Source: Shouchella patagoniensis
GTDB lineage: Bacteria > Bacillota > Bacilli > Bacillales > Bacillaceae_D
DNA length: 64,000 nucleotides
NCBI RefSeq assembly: GCF_002019705.1
Contig: NZ_KV917377.1
Coordinates: 1,610,565-1,674,564 of the forward strand
Direction of reading: 5' to 3'
How positions within the stretch are numbered: the stretch's first letter is position 1; the number at the start of each line of letters is the position of its first letter. Shown here piece after piece: positions 8,771-17,944 of this stretch. Under the pieces are notes generated by a model, which worked only from the letters and a program-made list of their open reading frames with translations, did not search any database and was not told where the DNA came from. Both the position numbers and the translations under genes were made by a program.

Positions 8771-10150
8771 TTAATGACTTTCCTGTTTCCGTGTAAGGTA
8801 GGAAACTTTTTTATTATTCTTCTTAGGCGCTTCTTCTCCTTCTGATTTTGCCTTATTAATGACAACAAGTATCGTTTGCATTAATATTGTACAATCCAAC
8901 CAAAAAGAATAGTTTCGAATATAATGAAGATCAAATTTCAACTTTTTATCTGCGTTTGTCGTATATTTCCCCATCACTTGTGCATAACCAGTAATACCAG
9001 GTTTAACTGCATGACGGTAATTAAACCATTTGTTTTCTCTTTGAAATTTCTCTGCGAAGAAATCCCTCTCTGGTCTAGGACCAACTAACGACATATCTCC
9101 TTTTAATACATTTAACAGCTGAGGCAATTCATCAATTCTAGTTTTACGGATGAAACGCCCCATTTTTGTAATTCTTGTATCACCTGACTTCGCTAATGTT
9201 GGTCCTGTTTTTGATTCAGCATCAATAACCATCGAGCGAAACTTTAATATGTTAAACGGTTGATGATTCTTACCAATGCGTTCTTGCTTAAAGAATACAG
9301 GTCCACGATCTTCTAACTTTATACCGATTGCAGCAATTAGCATAACAGGCATTGTAGCGATAAGCATGAGAATCGATGCAGCAATATCTACAACCCGCTT
9401 CACTAAAAGCTGAGTAAGCGTTAGCGTAAAAGGTTTTACTTGCATGACCATCGTATCATCCATGGTTGTAACAGAAGTATTCATTAATAGCATGTCATTT
9501 ACTTTTGGAACAACATAAACCAATTTCTTTTTTTTCATGGCATGGAACATTAATCGATCTTTTTTTTCTTCTTCAAGCTCTGATCCAAAAAAAACAACAT
9601 TGTATTGATTGATTTGTACTTTAAGCTGGGCTAAAGATTCGCGTTTGTTATACCACCTTACGTAGCTACTTTTTGATAAAAATGAGGCAAGACTATGTTC
9701 CATTTCTTCAAACTCTTTTTCCGTACCGATAAACATGACTTTCCCTTTGCGTGAAAGTTGACTGTACTTTGTATAAGCCGATTTCCACACAAATAGTAGT
9801 ACAAAAGCAATAAAATGAGCAGCTAACAAAACTGAGCGTGGCATCGCGAATTCTCGAAAGAAGAAAGAGACTGTCATTGTCAGCAACAAAATAAAAGTCA
9901 CTGAAATAGCAAGCTTCCTAATAATATCCCATATATCATATTGGATAAGACGATCTAATTCGTAAATCCCGAGAAACAACACGCTAATGACTAAAATCCA
10001 TGGCAATACCGATCCAAAAGCATCGTAGTTTTTTGGAGTCATCTGCTCTTGGAATATTAAGAATGCGAGACCGTAAGAAAGAATAATTATTAACAAATCG
10101 ACGATCATCGTTAAACCACGCGCCGTTCGATTTGGGATCATATTTGGCAT
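8771..10150 (-). CDS. Undecaprenyl-phosphate sugar phosphotransferase (WcaJ/CpsE-type)
   Basis: Starts a lipid-linked polysaccharide by moving a sugar-1-phosphate onto undecaprenyl phosphate. The N-terminal 130 residues hold four to five membrane segments, followed by a nucleotide-binding-like middle domain (KVMFIGTEKEFEEME near 140) and a further membrane hairpin. The C-terminal catalytic domain has KRVVDIAASILML, FFKQERIGKNHQPFNILKFR, the RKTRIDELPQLLNVLKGDMS block, SLVGPRPERDFF and KPGITGYAQVMGKY. The 459-residue length is normal. The start is the ATG at 10150 because AGGAG sits 8 nt before it; ATGs further upstream overlap that RBS. It could supply the first step missing from the teichuronic-like cluster at 50855-58903, which has no such enzyme, but this is inference. 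Confidence 0.88.
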   Translation of the reverse strand: MPNMIPNRTARGLTMIVDLLIIILSYGLAFLIFQEQMTPKNYDAFGSVLPWILVISVLFLGIYELDRLIQYDIWDIIRKLAISVTFILLLTMTVSFFFREFAMPRSVLLAAHFIAFVLLFVWKSAYTKYSQLSRKGKVMFIGTEKEFEEMEHSLASFLSKSSYVRWYNKRESLAQLKVQINQYNVVFFGSELEEEKKDRLMFHAMKKKKLVYVVPKVNDMLLMNTSVTTMDDTMVMQVKPFTLTLTQLLVKRVVDIAASILMLIATMPVMLIAAIGIKLEDRGPVFFKQERIGKNHQPFNILKFRSMVIDAESKTGPTLAKSGDTRITKMGRFIRKTRIDELPQLLNVLKGDMSLVGPRPERDFFAEKFQRENKWFNYRHAVKPGITGYAQVMGKYTTNADKKLKFDLHYIRNYSFWLDCTILMQTILVVINKAKSEGEEAPKKNNKKVSYLTRKQESH

Positions 10151-10285
10151 GAGCATGACTCCTAGTTTCATAGTGTTTCAATCTAACGATCATTTTATCA
10201 TAAGACTTAAAGAAAGTCTTTGAGTACCTTGAACTTAAGTGAAAAATTCACAGCTCTCTAAATTGTTACATCATTTTTCACAAAA

Positions 10286-10312
10286 AAAGCTCTTTCAAAA
10301 AGAAAGAGCTTT
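10286..10312 (-). terminator. Rho-independent terminator
   Basis: AAAGCTCTTTC, loop of five, GAAAGAGCTTT, followed on the minus strand by a run of T; it ends the ExoA-like gene transcript. Confidence 0.9.
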
Positions 10313-10325
10313 ACAAGTACTACTA

Positions 10326-11357
10326 TTATCCCCTCGCTTTCTTCCAATAAACTGCAGTGAAGAAAGCTTTAAACGAACCAAATCCTCGAAAAAAATGTAG
10401 TATGAAAAAAGTTAGCATACAAAGTGGCCAGTAACGGATCCCTTCCTTTTTGACATAACCAAATGAGGCTATTGCATTCAAAAGAGTGTATAAACCTACA
10501 GCTACGAATAAACAGATAGCCGCATAATTCGAAAACAGTGCAAATATAAGCAAGATGAGACCCATTACAAAAGCAAATAAAGGCGCCTTATGACGTGTTC
10601 CTAATGCTCCAGGCGTAATCCTGTTAGCGATAATGTTCCACATTCCATCCCCTAATGATTTATCAATTAATCCCTTAAGAGTAGGTCTTACAAAATAAGT
10701 TGAAGCGATTGTCGTTGAGAGAAAAAAAGTCTTACCGGCATCACGCATCCGCTTATGAAACTCTATGTCTTCATTTCTTTTTAATGTTTCGTCAAATAAA
10801 CCCACTTCATCAAACACTTCTCGCTTGTATGCTCCGTATGGAACTGTATCAACATATCCTTCCCAGTGCCTTCCCTCAAGAGTTCTAAATTTTGAATTCC
10901 CCACACCAAACGGGTGAGAGTATACATACTCATTTACTTTACCTTGCTTCCCCTCACCACGCGAATGAATAATCCCTCCGACGACATCTGCTTCAGGGTT
11001 TTCCTTTATAATCGTTGCATACTGTTCTAAAAAGTTATCAGGAATTGTTGTATGGCCATCAATCCGGAGGATATAATCACCAACTGCATGCTTTATGCCA
11101 AGGTTCCAACCAATTGGTAATGTCCTTCCTTGGTTTTCAAGCAACTGAACTTCCGTATATTTCTCACTATACATTTTAACAATGGATGCCGTTTTATCAG
11201 ACGATTGTCCATCAACAACAATTAATTCCATTGTAAAGCCTTGTTTTTTCTGATTTAGTAATTTATCAAGTAAACGTGTAATATAAGCTTCTTCATTTCT
11301 AATAACAAGCAATATGGTCAAATGGGGGTTTATTGCTTGCTTTACTTGTTCTTTCAT
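10326..11357 (-). CDS. GT2 glycosyltransferase, ExoA-like, with C-terminal membrane segments
   Basis: Predicted membrane-bound glycosyltransferase of an exopolysaccharide or wall polymer. The GT-A domain occupies residues 10-240: LTILLVIRNEEAYITRLLDK, ELIVVDGQSSDKT near 45, GDYILRIDGH with a DGH in place of DxD near 98, and the acceptor region LFDETLKRNEDIEFHKRMRD near 195. After residue 245 there are three to four hydrophobic helices. This layout matches succinoglycan ExoA-like proteins. AAAGGGG lies 8 nt before the ATG. It has its own terminator and faces the divergent gene at 11576, so it is probably transcribed alone. The sugar and acceptor are unknown. Confidence 0.82.
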   Translation of the reverse strand: MKEQVKQAINPHLTILLVIRNEEAYITRLLDKLLNQKKQGFTMELIVVDGQSSDKTASIVKMYSEKYTEVQLLENQGRTLPIGWNLGIKHAVGDYILRIDGHTTIPDNFLEQYATIIKENPEADVVGGIIHSRGEGKQGKVNEYVYSHPFGVGNSKFRTLEGRHWEGYVDTVPYGAYKREVFDEVGLFDETLKRNEDIEFHKRMRDAGKTFFLSTTIASTYFVRPTLKGLIDKSLGDGMWNIIANRITPGALGTRHKAPLFAFVMGLILLIFALFSNYAAICLFVAVGLYTLLNAIASFGYVKKEGIRYWPLCMLTFFILHFFRGFGSFKAFFTAVYWKKARG

Positions 11358-11575
11358 TCACTGATCCCCTTTTTATTTTAATACAGTTTAGAATGGTCTT
11401 CATACTACCCGAAAGCGACCGATAAGTAAATTAGAAATCGATTATTCAACTAAATGCCTCTAAATTATCTACATAATAGATAAAAAATAAAGAATTTTTC
11501 TCGTTTTCTCTTTCTATGTGTAAAAACGATAGCTATAATAGTATGTAGAATTTTGATGGAAGGGATGTCTTTTTT

Positions 11576-12355
11576 TTGAAAAAAACAATTTTCCCGTTGC
11601 TTGTCTGCCTTATGATAGCAGGTATTATACTTAGCAGCCTATATTATCAACAACAAATAGCTGGAATCGCGAAAGATTCTACTGAACCGAGAAGTGCATC
11701 TACTACTGCTAGTGAAAAAGAAGAGGGAATTGTAGATAACATTGAGGTCTATTCGGATGGATGGCTTGGTTCGCTCTTAAGTTCGGACCCTAATAAAGAA
11801 CACAAGGTTGTTTTTTTTGGATCTCATTCCCTAGTTAGTATGGAAGATGATCCAGGATGGCCAGAGATTACGATGGATAAAACAAATGACCGGCTTGCCC
11901 CGTTAACAATTAATCATGACGTCATTCTTATTGATAATGATACAAGTACCGAAGATTTGGACGATCATTGGATTAAACAAATTGTTGAAAAAGAACCAAC
12001 TATTATTATTGCAGAGTCATTAACTTTAAATGATAATAGTTCCGCAATTACCATTCAACCACAACAATCGGTTGATAATTTAAAAACGTTTTTTGATCAG
12101 CTCACTCTAGAATTACCATCAGTAGAAATTATTTTAGTTCCTACAAACCCAATTGGAGAAGCTAGCTTTTATCCATTACAAATTGACACTTTAAACGAAA
12201 ACGCGCAATCATTAGGCGTTGATTACTTTGACCATTGGGATGCATGGCCTGAAGACGTCCAAGCCCGTGAACCTTTTCTAAAAGAGGGACGGCCTAGTAA
12301 AGCTGGTCACGAGCTTTGGGCAGAAGCATTTCTTGAATTTTTTATCGATTCATAA
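11576..12355 (+). CDS. Membrane-anchored SGNH/GDSL-hydrolase-like protein
   Basis: An N-terminal hydrophobic segment (FPLLVCLMIAGIILSSLYYQ, residues 6-25) followed by a low-complexity linker anchors an extracytoplasmic domain. That domain resembles SGNH hydrolases: block I is KVVFFGSHSL near residue 83, an alpha/beta pattern follows (IIIAESLTL, EIILVPTNPIGE) and the C-terminal block is LKEGRPSKAGHELWAEAF. In active SGNH enzymes that block contains a catalytic Asp-x-x-His, normally DGxHPN; here the His position is missing, so it may be inactive or use another residue. The start is TTG with GGAAGGG about 11 nt upstream. It is divergent from the ExoA-like gene, which hints at a link to surface polysaccharide, for example as an acyl esterase or transferase. 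Confidence 0.6.
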   Translation: MKKTIFPLLVCLMIAGIILSSLYYQQQIAGIAKDSTEPRSASTTASEKEEGIVDNIEVYSDGWLGSLLSSDPNKEHKVVFFGSHSLVSMEDDPGWPEITMDKTNDRLAPLTINHDVILIDNDTSTEDLDDHWIKQIVEKEPTIIIAESLTLNDNSSAITIQPQQSVDNLKTFFDQLTLELPSVEIILVPTNPIGEASFYPLQIDTLNENAQSLGVDYFDHWDAWPEDVQAREPFLKEGRPSKAGHELWAEAFLEFFIDS

Positions 12356-12409
12356 GCTTACGTGATAGGTTTATTTCCTTTTCATTTCTCTATATTTCGT
12401 TATAATAGT

Positions 12410-12442
12410 GGACGTTCTGCTTTTAGTGGAACGCCTTTTTTT
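12410..12442 (+). terminator. Probable terminator after the SGNH-like gene
   Basis: GGACGTTC / GGAACGCC with a 10-nt loop, then seven T. A TATAAT at 12401-12406 with TTTTCA 16 bp upstream sits just before it, so an attenuated leader of the nrd operon is the alternative reading. Confidence 0.6.
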
Positions 12443-12465
12443 GTCGAAAAAACGTTTTACACTAG

Positions 12466-12548
12466 TTATCCACAACACTAGCCCTGCTAATACCTCTATT
12501 TTTGCATTTGTGCACAGGTTGGGGATAAAATCAATATATTGATTTTAT
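12466..12548 (+). promoter_or_regulatory. Upstream region of nrdIEF: DnaA-box-like sites and a 24-bp palindrome
   Basis: 12466-12474 is TTATCCACA, the exact DnaA box consensus. 12520-12528 reads TGGGGATAA, which on the opposite strand is TTATCCCCA, one base from that consensus. Between them TTGCAT (12502-12507) and TAAAAT (12526-12531) could be a promoter with 18-bp spacing. 12525-12548 is a perfect palindrome, ATAAAATCAATA plus its complement. No convincing NrdR box pair is visible. Confidence 0.45.
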
Positions 12549-12627
12549 GATGTTTATTAGCTACCATATGTGGTATTATTACTACATTGCTTTAAATTAC
12601 AGCAAACGAAACTGGAGTTGTGGCAAA

Positions 12628-13020
12628 ATGAAAATTGTGTTTGATTCCAGAACAGGGAATGTTAAACGGTTTGCTGCAAAGTTACCCTTTGACTGCGAAC
12701 AAATTAATGATTCCACCTACGTGGACGAGCCCTTTGTTCTAATAACGTATACAACAGGATTTGGGGACTTATCTCCAAAAACTCGAACATTTTTAGAAAA
12801 CAACTATGAATGGCTAAAAGGCGTAGCAGCAAGCGGTAACCGCATATGGGGAGACCGCTTTGCAAGAAGTGCCGATACAATCGCAAACACTTATAGTGTA
12901 CCCATTCTGCATAAATTTGAGCTTAGCGGAACGTCTAAAGACGTTGATGCATTTGCACAGGAGGTTTATTCCATTGACACAGTTAACACAAAATCAAGTG
13001 CCAAAGTGGGTTCAGCTTAA
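12628..13020 (+). CDS. nrdI: Class Ib ribonucleotide reductase flavodoxin-like protein NrdI
   Basis: NrdI supplies the oxidant that builds the dimanganese tyrosyl radical of NrdF. The 130-residue flavodoxin-like protein shows VFDSRTGNVKRFAAKL (FMN phosphate loop, residues 4-19), LITYTTGFGDLSPKTRTFLE near 42-61 and VAASGNRIWGDRFARSAD near 70-87, all typical of NrdI. I choose the ATG at 12628 because the protein then has the family length; the frame is open 27 codons further upstream. GGAG lies about 10 nt before it. Its 3' end overlaps nrdE by 47 bp in another frame, suggesting coupled translation. Confidence 0.95.
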   Translation: MKIVFDSRTGNVKRFAAKLPFDCEQINDSTYVDEPFVLITYTTGFGDLSPKTRTFLENNYEWLKGVAASGNRIWGDRFARSADTIANTYSVPILHKFELSGTSKDVDAFAQEVYSIDTVNTKSSAKVGSA

Positions 13021-15085
13021 TAATGAACTTATGATAACGAAAGACGGGAGTTACCAGTTTGACAAAGACAAAGAAGCTGTACATAGCTATTTTGTTGACC
13101 ATATTAATCAAAACACTGTTTTCTTCCATGATCTTGAAGAAAAAATGGACTACTTAATTGAAAACGACTATTACGAAGAAGAGCTACTTAATCTTTATAC
13201 AATGGATGAAATAAAAGAAGTGATGAATGTTGCTTATAATAAAAAATTTCGTTTCCCATCGTTTATGAGTGCATTTAAGTTTTATAACGACTATGCGCTT
13301 AAAACGAATGACAAAAGTAAAATTCTCGAACGTTATGAAGATCGAGTTGCAATTGTTGCTCTATTCTTTGGAAATGGTGATGTTGAAAAAGCAAAAAAAC
13401 TCGTGACAGCGATGATTTCTCAAGAATTTCAACCTGCCACACCAACATTCTTGAATGCCGGACGCAAACGTCGTGGTGAGCTCGTTTCTTGCTTCTTACT
13501 TGAAATTAATGATTCACTAAACGACATTAGTCGCGCTGTCGATATTTCCATGCAGCTATCTAAGCTTGGTGGTGGTGTCGCTTTAAACTTATCTAAACTT
13601 CGTGCTAAAGGTGAGGCAATAAAAGATGTAGCTAATGCAACAAAAGGCGTTGTTGGTGTTATGAAACTTCTAGATAATGCGTTCCGTTATGCTGATCAAA
13701 TGGGGCAACGTCAAGGTTCTGGTGCTGCATATTTAAATATATTCCATGCGGATGTGAATGATTTTCTTGACACCCGTAAAATATCTGCTGATGATGATGT
13801 TCGAGTTAAAACCTTATCAATCGGTGTTGTTATTCCAGATAAGTTTGTGGAGCTTATGCGGGAAGATAGAGATGCGTACTTATTTTACCCACACACGGTA
13901 TATAAAGCTTATGGACAACATCTCGATGAAATGAATATGGACGAAATGTACGATAAGTTGGTTGATGATCCACAAATTCGTAAAGAGAAAATTAACCCAC
14001 GCCGTTTATTCCAAAAACTAGCGATTCTTCGTTCTGAATCTGGATATCCGTATATTATGTTCGCTGACAATGTAAATAAGGCTCATGCTAATAACCATAT
14101 CAGTAACGTAAAATTCTCTAATCTATGCTCTGAAATACTTCAAGCATCTGAAGTATCAACTTATACCGATTATGACCAAGAAGACGAAGTCGGCTTAGAT
14201 ATTTCTTGTAACTTAGGATCCATCAATATTATGAATGTCATGAAAAACAAATCGCTTGAACAAACAGTCAGTATTGCAACTGATGCCTTAACACGTGTCT
14301 CTGAATCAACCAATATTACAAATGCACCAGCCGTGCGTCGAGGCAACCAAATGATGAAATCTATCGGACTTGGAGCAATGAATTTACATGGTTATTTAGC
14401 TGAACAACACCTTGCTTACGAGAGCGAACAAGCTCGTGATTTCGCTAACACCTTTTTTATGGCGATGAATTACTTTTCCATTAAGCGTTCTGCTGAAATT
14501 GCTCGCGACCGTGGTGAAACTTATTATGGTTATGAAGGTAGCACATACGCAAGCGGAGCTTACTTTGAACAGTATTTAGAGACGGACTTTACGCCTCAAT
14601 TCGAGAGTGTTCGATCTTTATTTGAAGGCATGTTTATTCCAACAAGAGAAGATTGGGCAATATTAAAAGATTTTGTTGCTGAACATGGCTTGTACCATAG
14701 TTATCGCCTTGCTATTGCCCCAACAGGATCCATTTCTTATGTACAGTCTGCAACAGCAAGTGTTATGCCTATTATGGAACGAATTGAAGAACGGACTTAT
14801 GGCAATTCAAAAACGTATTATCCAATGCCTGGACTTAATGAAAGAAACTGGTTCTTCTTTAAAGAAGCATACGACATGGACATGTTCAAAGTTGTTGATA
14901 TGATTGCCACAATTCAACAACATGTTGACCAAGGAATTAGTTTTACTTTGTTCCTAAAAGATACAATGACAACACGCGACTTGAATCGCATTGACCTATA
15001 TGCCCATCACAAAGGCATCAAAACGCTTTATTATGCACGCACAAAAGACACCGGCCAAGATAACTGCCTTTCTTGTGTAGTCTAA
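12974..15085 (+). CDS. nrdE: Class Ib ribonucleotide reductase large subunit
   Basis: Reduces ribonucleoside diphosphates to deoxy forms with NrdF. The 703 residues match B. subtilis NrdE closely in length and in blocks such as [40 protein letters not shown] (active-site Cys), [34 protein letters not shown] (second Cys and radical path), [19 protein letters not shown] and the C-terminal redox pair DNCLSCVV. The start is TTG at 12974: AGGAGG ends 9 nt before it and [12 protein letters not shown] then aligns with the known N-terminus. The longer frame from 12860 lies mostly inside nrdI. No intein or intron interrupts the gene. Confidence 0.97.
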   Translation: MTQLTQNQVPKWVQLNNELMITKDGSYQFDKDKEAVHSYFVDHINQNTVFFHDLEEKMDYLIENDYYEEELLNLYTMDEIKEVMNVAYNKKFRFPSFMSAFKFYNDYALKTNDKSKILERYEDRVAIVALFFGNGDVEKAKKLVTAMISQEFQPATPTFLNAGRKRRGELVSCFLLEINDSLNDISRAVDISMQLSKLGGGVALNLSKLRAKGEAIKDVANATKGVVGVMKLLDNAFRYADQMGQRQGSGAAYLNIFHADVNDFLDTRKISADDDVRVKTLSIGVVIPDKFVELMREDRDAYLFYPHTVYKAYGQHLDEMNMDEMYDKLVDDPQIRKEKINPRRLFQKLAILRSESGYPYIMFADNVNKAHANNHISNVKFSNLCSEILQASEVSTYTDYDQEDEVGLDISCNLGSINIMNVMKNKSLEQTVSIATDALTRVSESTNITNAPAVRRGNQMMKSIGLGAMNLHGYLAEQHLAYESEQARDFANTFFMAMNYFSIKRSAEIARDRGETYYGYEGSTYASGAYFEQYLETDFTPQFESVRSLFEGMFIPTREDWAILKDFVAEHGLYHSYRLAIAPTGSISYVQSATASVMPIMERIEERTYGNSKTYYPMPGLNERNWFFFKEAYDMDMFKVVDMIATIQQHVDQGISFTLFLKDTMTTRDLNRIDLYAHHKGIKTLYYARTKDTGQDNCLSCVV

Positions 15086-15120
15086 GCGTTTCATTCGGAT
15101 TTCAAATAAGGAGAGTGCTT

Positions 15121-16125
15121 ATGACACACGTATATGACGCGGCCAATTGGTCCAAACATGAAGATGATTTTACACAAATGTTTTATAACCAAAATGTAAA
15201 ACAGTTTTGGCTTCCAGAGGAAGTTGCCTTAAATGGCGACCTCCTCACTTGGAAGTACCTTTCACCTGCTGAAAAAGACACGTACATGAAGGTGCTCGCT
15301 GGCCTAACTCTTCTTGATACAGAGCAAGGAAATACGGGCATGCCGATTGTTGCTGAACATGTTCAAGGGCACCAGCGCAAAGCCGTTTTAAATTTTATGG
15401 CGATGATGGAAAACGCTGTTCATGCAAAATCTTATTCAAATATTTTTATTACACTCGCTACAACAGAAGAAATTAATGATGTCTTTGATTGGGTTAAAGA
15501 AAACCCACGTCTTCAGAAAAAGGCTGATACAATCGTTTCAATTTATAAATCAATTAAATCTGGTGATGAAATCTCACTATTTAAAGCAATGGTCGCATCC
15601 GTCTATCTAGAGAGCTTCTTGTTCTACAGCGGCTTTTATTATCCGCTTTACTTTTACGGACAAGGCAAACTTATGCAAAGCGGTGAGATCATTAACTTAA
15701 TTCTTCGAGACGAAGCAATTCATGGAGTATACATTGGGTTGTTAGCACAAGAGATTTATAACAAACAAACTCCAGAAAAACAAAGTGAACTGCAAGAATA
15801 TGCTATTGATCTCTTAAAGAAACTTTATAAAAACGAATTGGCTTACACTGAAGAATTGTATGATCCGGTTGGACTTTCACATGATGTGAAGAAATTTATT
15901 CGCTACAATGCGAATAAAGCGCTAATGAACTTAGCCTTTGAACCATATTTTGAAGACGAAGAAATCAATCCAATTGTATTAAATGGCTTAAATACAAAAA
16001 CAAAATCCCATGACTTTTTCTCAATGAAAGGAAATGGCTATAAAAAAGCTACTGTTGAACCATTACGTGATGATGATTTCTTCTTTCCAACAGAAGAAGG
16101 TAAAGTGACTCAAGAGCAGATCTAA
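15121..16125 (+). CDS. nrdF: Class Ib ribonucleotide reductase small subunit
   Basis: Holds the dimetal-tyrosyl radical cofactor used by NrdE. Ligand candidates are all present in the 334-residue product: D66 (LLDTEQGN), E97 and H101 ([11 protein letters not shown], with radical Tyr105), E164 ([12 protein letters not shown]), E198 and H201 ([10 protein letters not shown]). The ATG at 15121 has AAGGAGAG 8 nt upstream and begins [17 protein letters not shown]. It follows nrdE by 35 bp, and the operon ends in a hairpin overlapping the stop codon. With NrdI present, a manganese cofactor is expected, of interest given the Mn-riboswitch-like element at 36257. Confidence 0.97.
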   Translation: MTHVYDAANWSKHEDDFTQMFYNQNVKQFWLPEEVALNGDLLTWKYLSPAEKDTYMKVLAGLTLLDTEQGNTGMPIVAEHVQGHQRKAVLNFMAMMENAVHAKSYSNIFITLATTEEINDVFDWVKENPRLQKKADTIVSIYKSIKSGDEISLFKAMVASVYLESFLFYSGFYYPLYFYGQGKLMQSGEIINLILRDEAIHGVYIGLLAQEIYNKQTPEKQSELQEYAIDLLKKLYKNELAYTEELYDPVGLSHDVKKFIRYNANKALMNLAFEPYFEDEEINPIVLNGLNTKTKSHDFFSMKGNGYKKATVEPLRDDDFFFPTEEGKVTQEQI

Positions 16126-16146
16126 CATCTGCTCTTGCTTTTTTTA
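16111..16146 (+). terminator. Rho-independent terminator of nrdIEF
   Basis: CAAGAGCAGAT, loop CTAAC, ATCTGCTCTTG, then CTTTTTTT. The stem includes the last codons and stop of nrdF. Confidence 0.93.
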
Positions 16147-16262
16147 TGGACAGCACCAAGCAAAATTTAAAATCCTCTTGCTTTGCTTGTCTGTGTATAC
16201 GATAATGAACAGGTTAAGACAAGCGGAGAAAAACCGCTTTTTTCGACAGGGGGAAACAAACG

Positions 16263-16883
16263 TTGGGAAAAATGGATGAAATGATTGTCGTTGCGCCGCG
16301 AAAACATGTTTTTCATAATGAATCTCTTACTTTTCAAGGGGTAGTCAGCAGTCATGAACAAGTCGCAACCATTATGAATCGCATTAATCGCCATTTTAGT
16401 GAAATGCGCCGTGGCAACGCAGAGGAAGATATTGCCTTTAAACAGCCGATTCCATATGTCGTTATTCGTAGAGGTTCAGAAATCTATTCATATGAACGTT
16501 TAAAAGGCGGAGGTGAATCTCGTCTACATCAAAAACTCTCCATCGGTTTTGGTGGGCATATGAATGCAATTCTGTCGTCTAGCTTTTCTGAAATGCTTGA
16601 AGCCAATACACAGCGGGAACTACATGAAGAACTTTATTTTGATTCTACCAAGCAAAAATCTATGCAAACGATCGGTTTAATTAACGATGATGAAAATGAG
16701 GTCGGTCGTGTCCATATCGGTATTTTATCTGTTCTTAACTTAGAAGATGATGCAGAAGTATCCGTGAAGGAAACAAACCAACTGGCAGGCCGCTGGATGA
16801 CATTAGATGAATTAACTAAACCAGAAGCCTATGATCGCTTAGAAACATGGTCTCAATTCGTGGTTGATATATTTAAAAAATAA
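16263..16883 (+). CDS. Nudix-family predicted phosphohydrolase
   Basis: A 206-residue soluble protein. Residues 94-123 contain a Nudix box: GGHMNA, then a Glu, seven residues and RELHEEL, the metal- and diphosphate-binding element. The N-terminal half (EMIVVAPRKHVFH, GVVSSHEQVATIM, PYVVIRRGSEIYSYERLKGG) resembles the group of Bacillus proteins annotated as MutT-like predicted phosphoesterases (COG4112). The substrate is unknown. The start is TTG at 16263 with AGGGGG 9 nt upstream; an ATG three codons later is possible. It is alone between the nrd terminator and a terminator shared with convergent pncA. Confidence 0.78.
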   Translation: MGKMDEMIVVAPRKHVFHNESLTFQGVVSSHEQVATIMNRINRHFSEMRRGNAEEDIAFKQPIPYVVIRRGSEIYSYERLKGGGESRLHQKLSIGFGGHMNAILSSSFSEMLEANTQRELHEELYFDSTKQKSMQTIGLINDDENEVGRVHIGILSVLNLEDDAEVSVKETNQLAGRWMTLDELTKPEAYDRLETWSQFVVDIFKK

Positions 16884-16901
16884 AATTTGTTCATGCTAAA
16901 G

Positions 16902-16933
16902 AAAGAGGGAACCTAAGAAAAAGGTCCCTCTTT
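16902..16933. terminator. Bidirectional terminator between Nudix gene and pncA
   Basis: AAAGAGGGA-ACCT pairs with AGGTCCCTCTTT with one bulged A; A- and T-runs on both sides. Confidence 0.88.
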
Positions 16934-16936
16934 TTC

Positions 16937-17482
16937 TTATATAATTTGTGCCCCCAATGCATTTTCAAAATGACGTAAGGCCCATTCATGTCCACTTTTA
17001 TCGAAGCTTGCGACAGCATCCTTATATATAGTAAGTTTGTACCCTAACGAGTAAGCATACACAGCTGTATGCAGCACACATATATCAGTTACATCTCCAA
17101 CAAGGTGAATGTCTGTTACTCCTCTTTCCCGCAACAACAAGTCCAAGTTTGTTCCTACAAATGCTGAGTACCTCGTTTTATCAAGCCATATGACATGATC
17201 TTCGTTTTTGATCATTTCATAATGTTCTTTTACTTTTCCATAAAGCTCCCTCCCTTTTGTGTTACGTATATTATGAGGTGGGTATAAAACTGTCTCTGGA
17301 TGATGTTTATTTCCCTCTTCATGAACATCTACTGCATAAACAATTAAGTCTTGATTCTGATGAAATTGATGCACTCGCTCCAATAAAGGAATTTCTATCA
17401 TTTGTCCTGGTTTTCCCACTGATAAAGCTCCATCACTAGCAATAAAATCATTTGTATAATCAATGACCAGCAAAGCTTTCAT
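16937..17482 (-). CDS. pncA: Nicotinamidase
   Basis: Hydrolyses nicotinamide to nicotinate in the NAD salvage pathway. The 181-residue product has the cysteine hydrolase triad: D8 (LLVIDYTNDFIASDG), K102 (LDKTRYSAFVGT) and C135 (GDVTDICVLHTAV). Metal ligands D52, H54 and H70 lie in VDVHEEGNKHHPET and YPPHNI. The sequence tracks B. subtilis PncA throughout, including LLRERGV and AVASFDKSGHEWAL. I use the ATG at 17482; a GTG three codons upstream overlaps the AAGGTG ribosome site. Monocistronic. Confidence 0.93.
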   Translation of the reverse strand: MKALLVIDYTNDFIASDGALSVGKPGQMIEIPLLERVHQFHQNQDLIVYAVDVHEEGNKHHPETVLYPPHNIRNTKGRELYGKVKEHYEMIKNEDHVIWLDKTRYSAFVGTNLDLLLRERGVTDIHLVGDVTDICVLHTAVYAYSLGYKLTIYKDAVASFDKSGHEWALRHFENALGAQII

Positions 17483-17583
17483 ACCACTCACACCTTCCTT
17501 TTTAACAATTGTACCTTAAAAGTGTACATCCCTCTCTATTTTTGATACGTTTTTACAGAATACATCGATTAGGAGGGATTTAC

Positions 17584-17778
17584 ATGAAGACTGTTCAAGA
17601 ACTTGAAGCTCAATTGGCTGAATTAAAAAGCGATTTCATCCGCATTCAAGGTGACGTAGAGAAAATTGAAACCACCGGTGGTAATGTTGCATTAGCCGTA
17701 AAACAGCTTACTGCTCTTGAAAATGAAATTGCAGAAGTCCGAACCCAATTACGAGAAGCTTTAAAAAAGGATAACTAG
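17584..17778 (+). CDS. Small coiled-coil protein, SE1832-like
   Basis: A 64-residue, mostly helical protein: two heptad-rich stretches (TVQELEAQLAELKSDFIRIQ and QLTALENEIAEVRTQLREAL) separated by a TTGGNV turn, suggesting a helical hairpin. I recognise the pattern of the short Firmicutes family named SE1832, which has no established function. The start is ATG with AGGAGG 7 nt upstream; a longer open frame from 17509 has no RBS. Followed by its own terminator. Confidence 0.75.
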   Translation: MKTVQELEAQLAELKSDFIRIQGDVEKIETTGGNVALAVKQLTALENEIAEVRTQLREALKKDN

Positions 17779-17792
17779 TTTTTTATTCACAT

Positions 17793-17829
17793 GCCTATCT
17801 TTTCTACTACCGAGATAGGCACATTTTTT
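17793..17829 (+). terminator. Rho-independent terminator
   Basis: GCCTATCT, 12-nt loop, AGATAGGC, then ACATTTTTT. Confidence 0.88.
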
Positions 17830-17944
17830 CTCTAAATTGCATTCAATAAAACTTTTAATTAAACGTAACTCTGGAGTTGTGTATTGCCCTTTTCTTGCAT
17901 ATCTATTTACAAGTATGCAAAGTCAAAGAAAGGGGTTATTTACT

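Noticed and set aside
12440-12620. NrdR box pair upstream of nrdI
   Set aside because: ACACTAGTTATCCACA resembles one half-site only; no second box at the expected distance. The DnaA-box reading fits better.
17837-17944. Sigma-E promoter for sleL
   Set aside because: GCATATC and TATGCAAA-like boxes exist but their spacing is too short.
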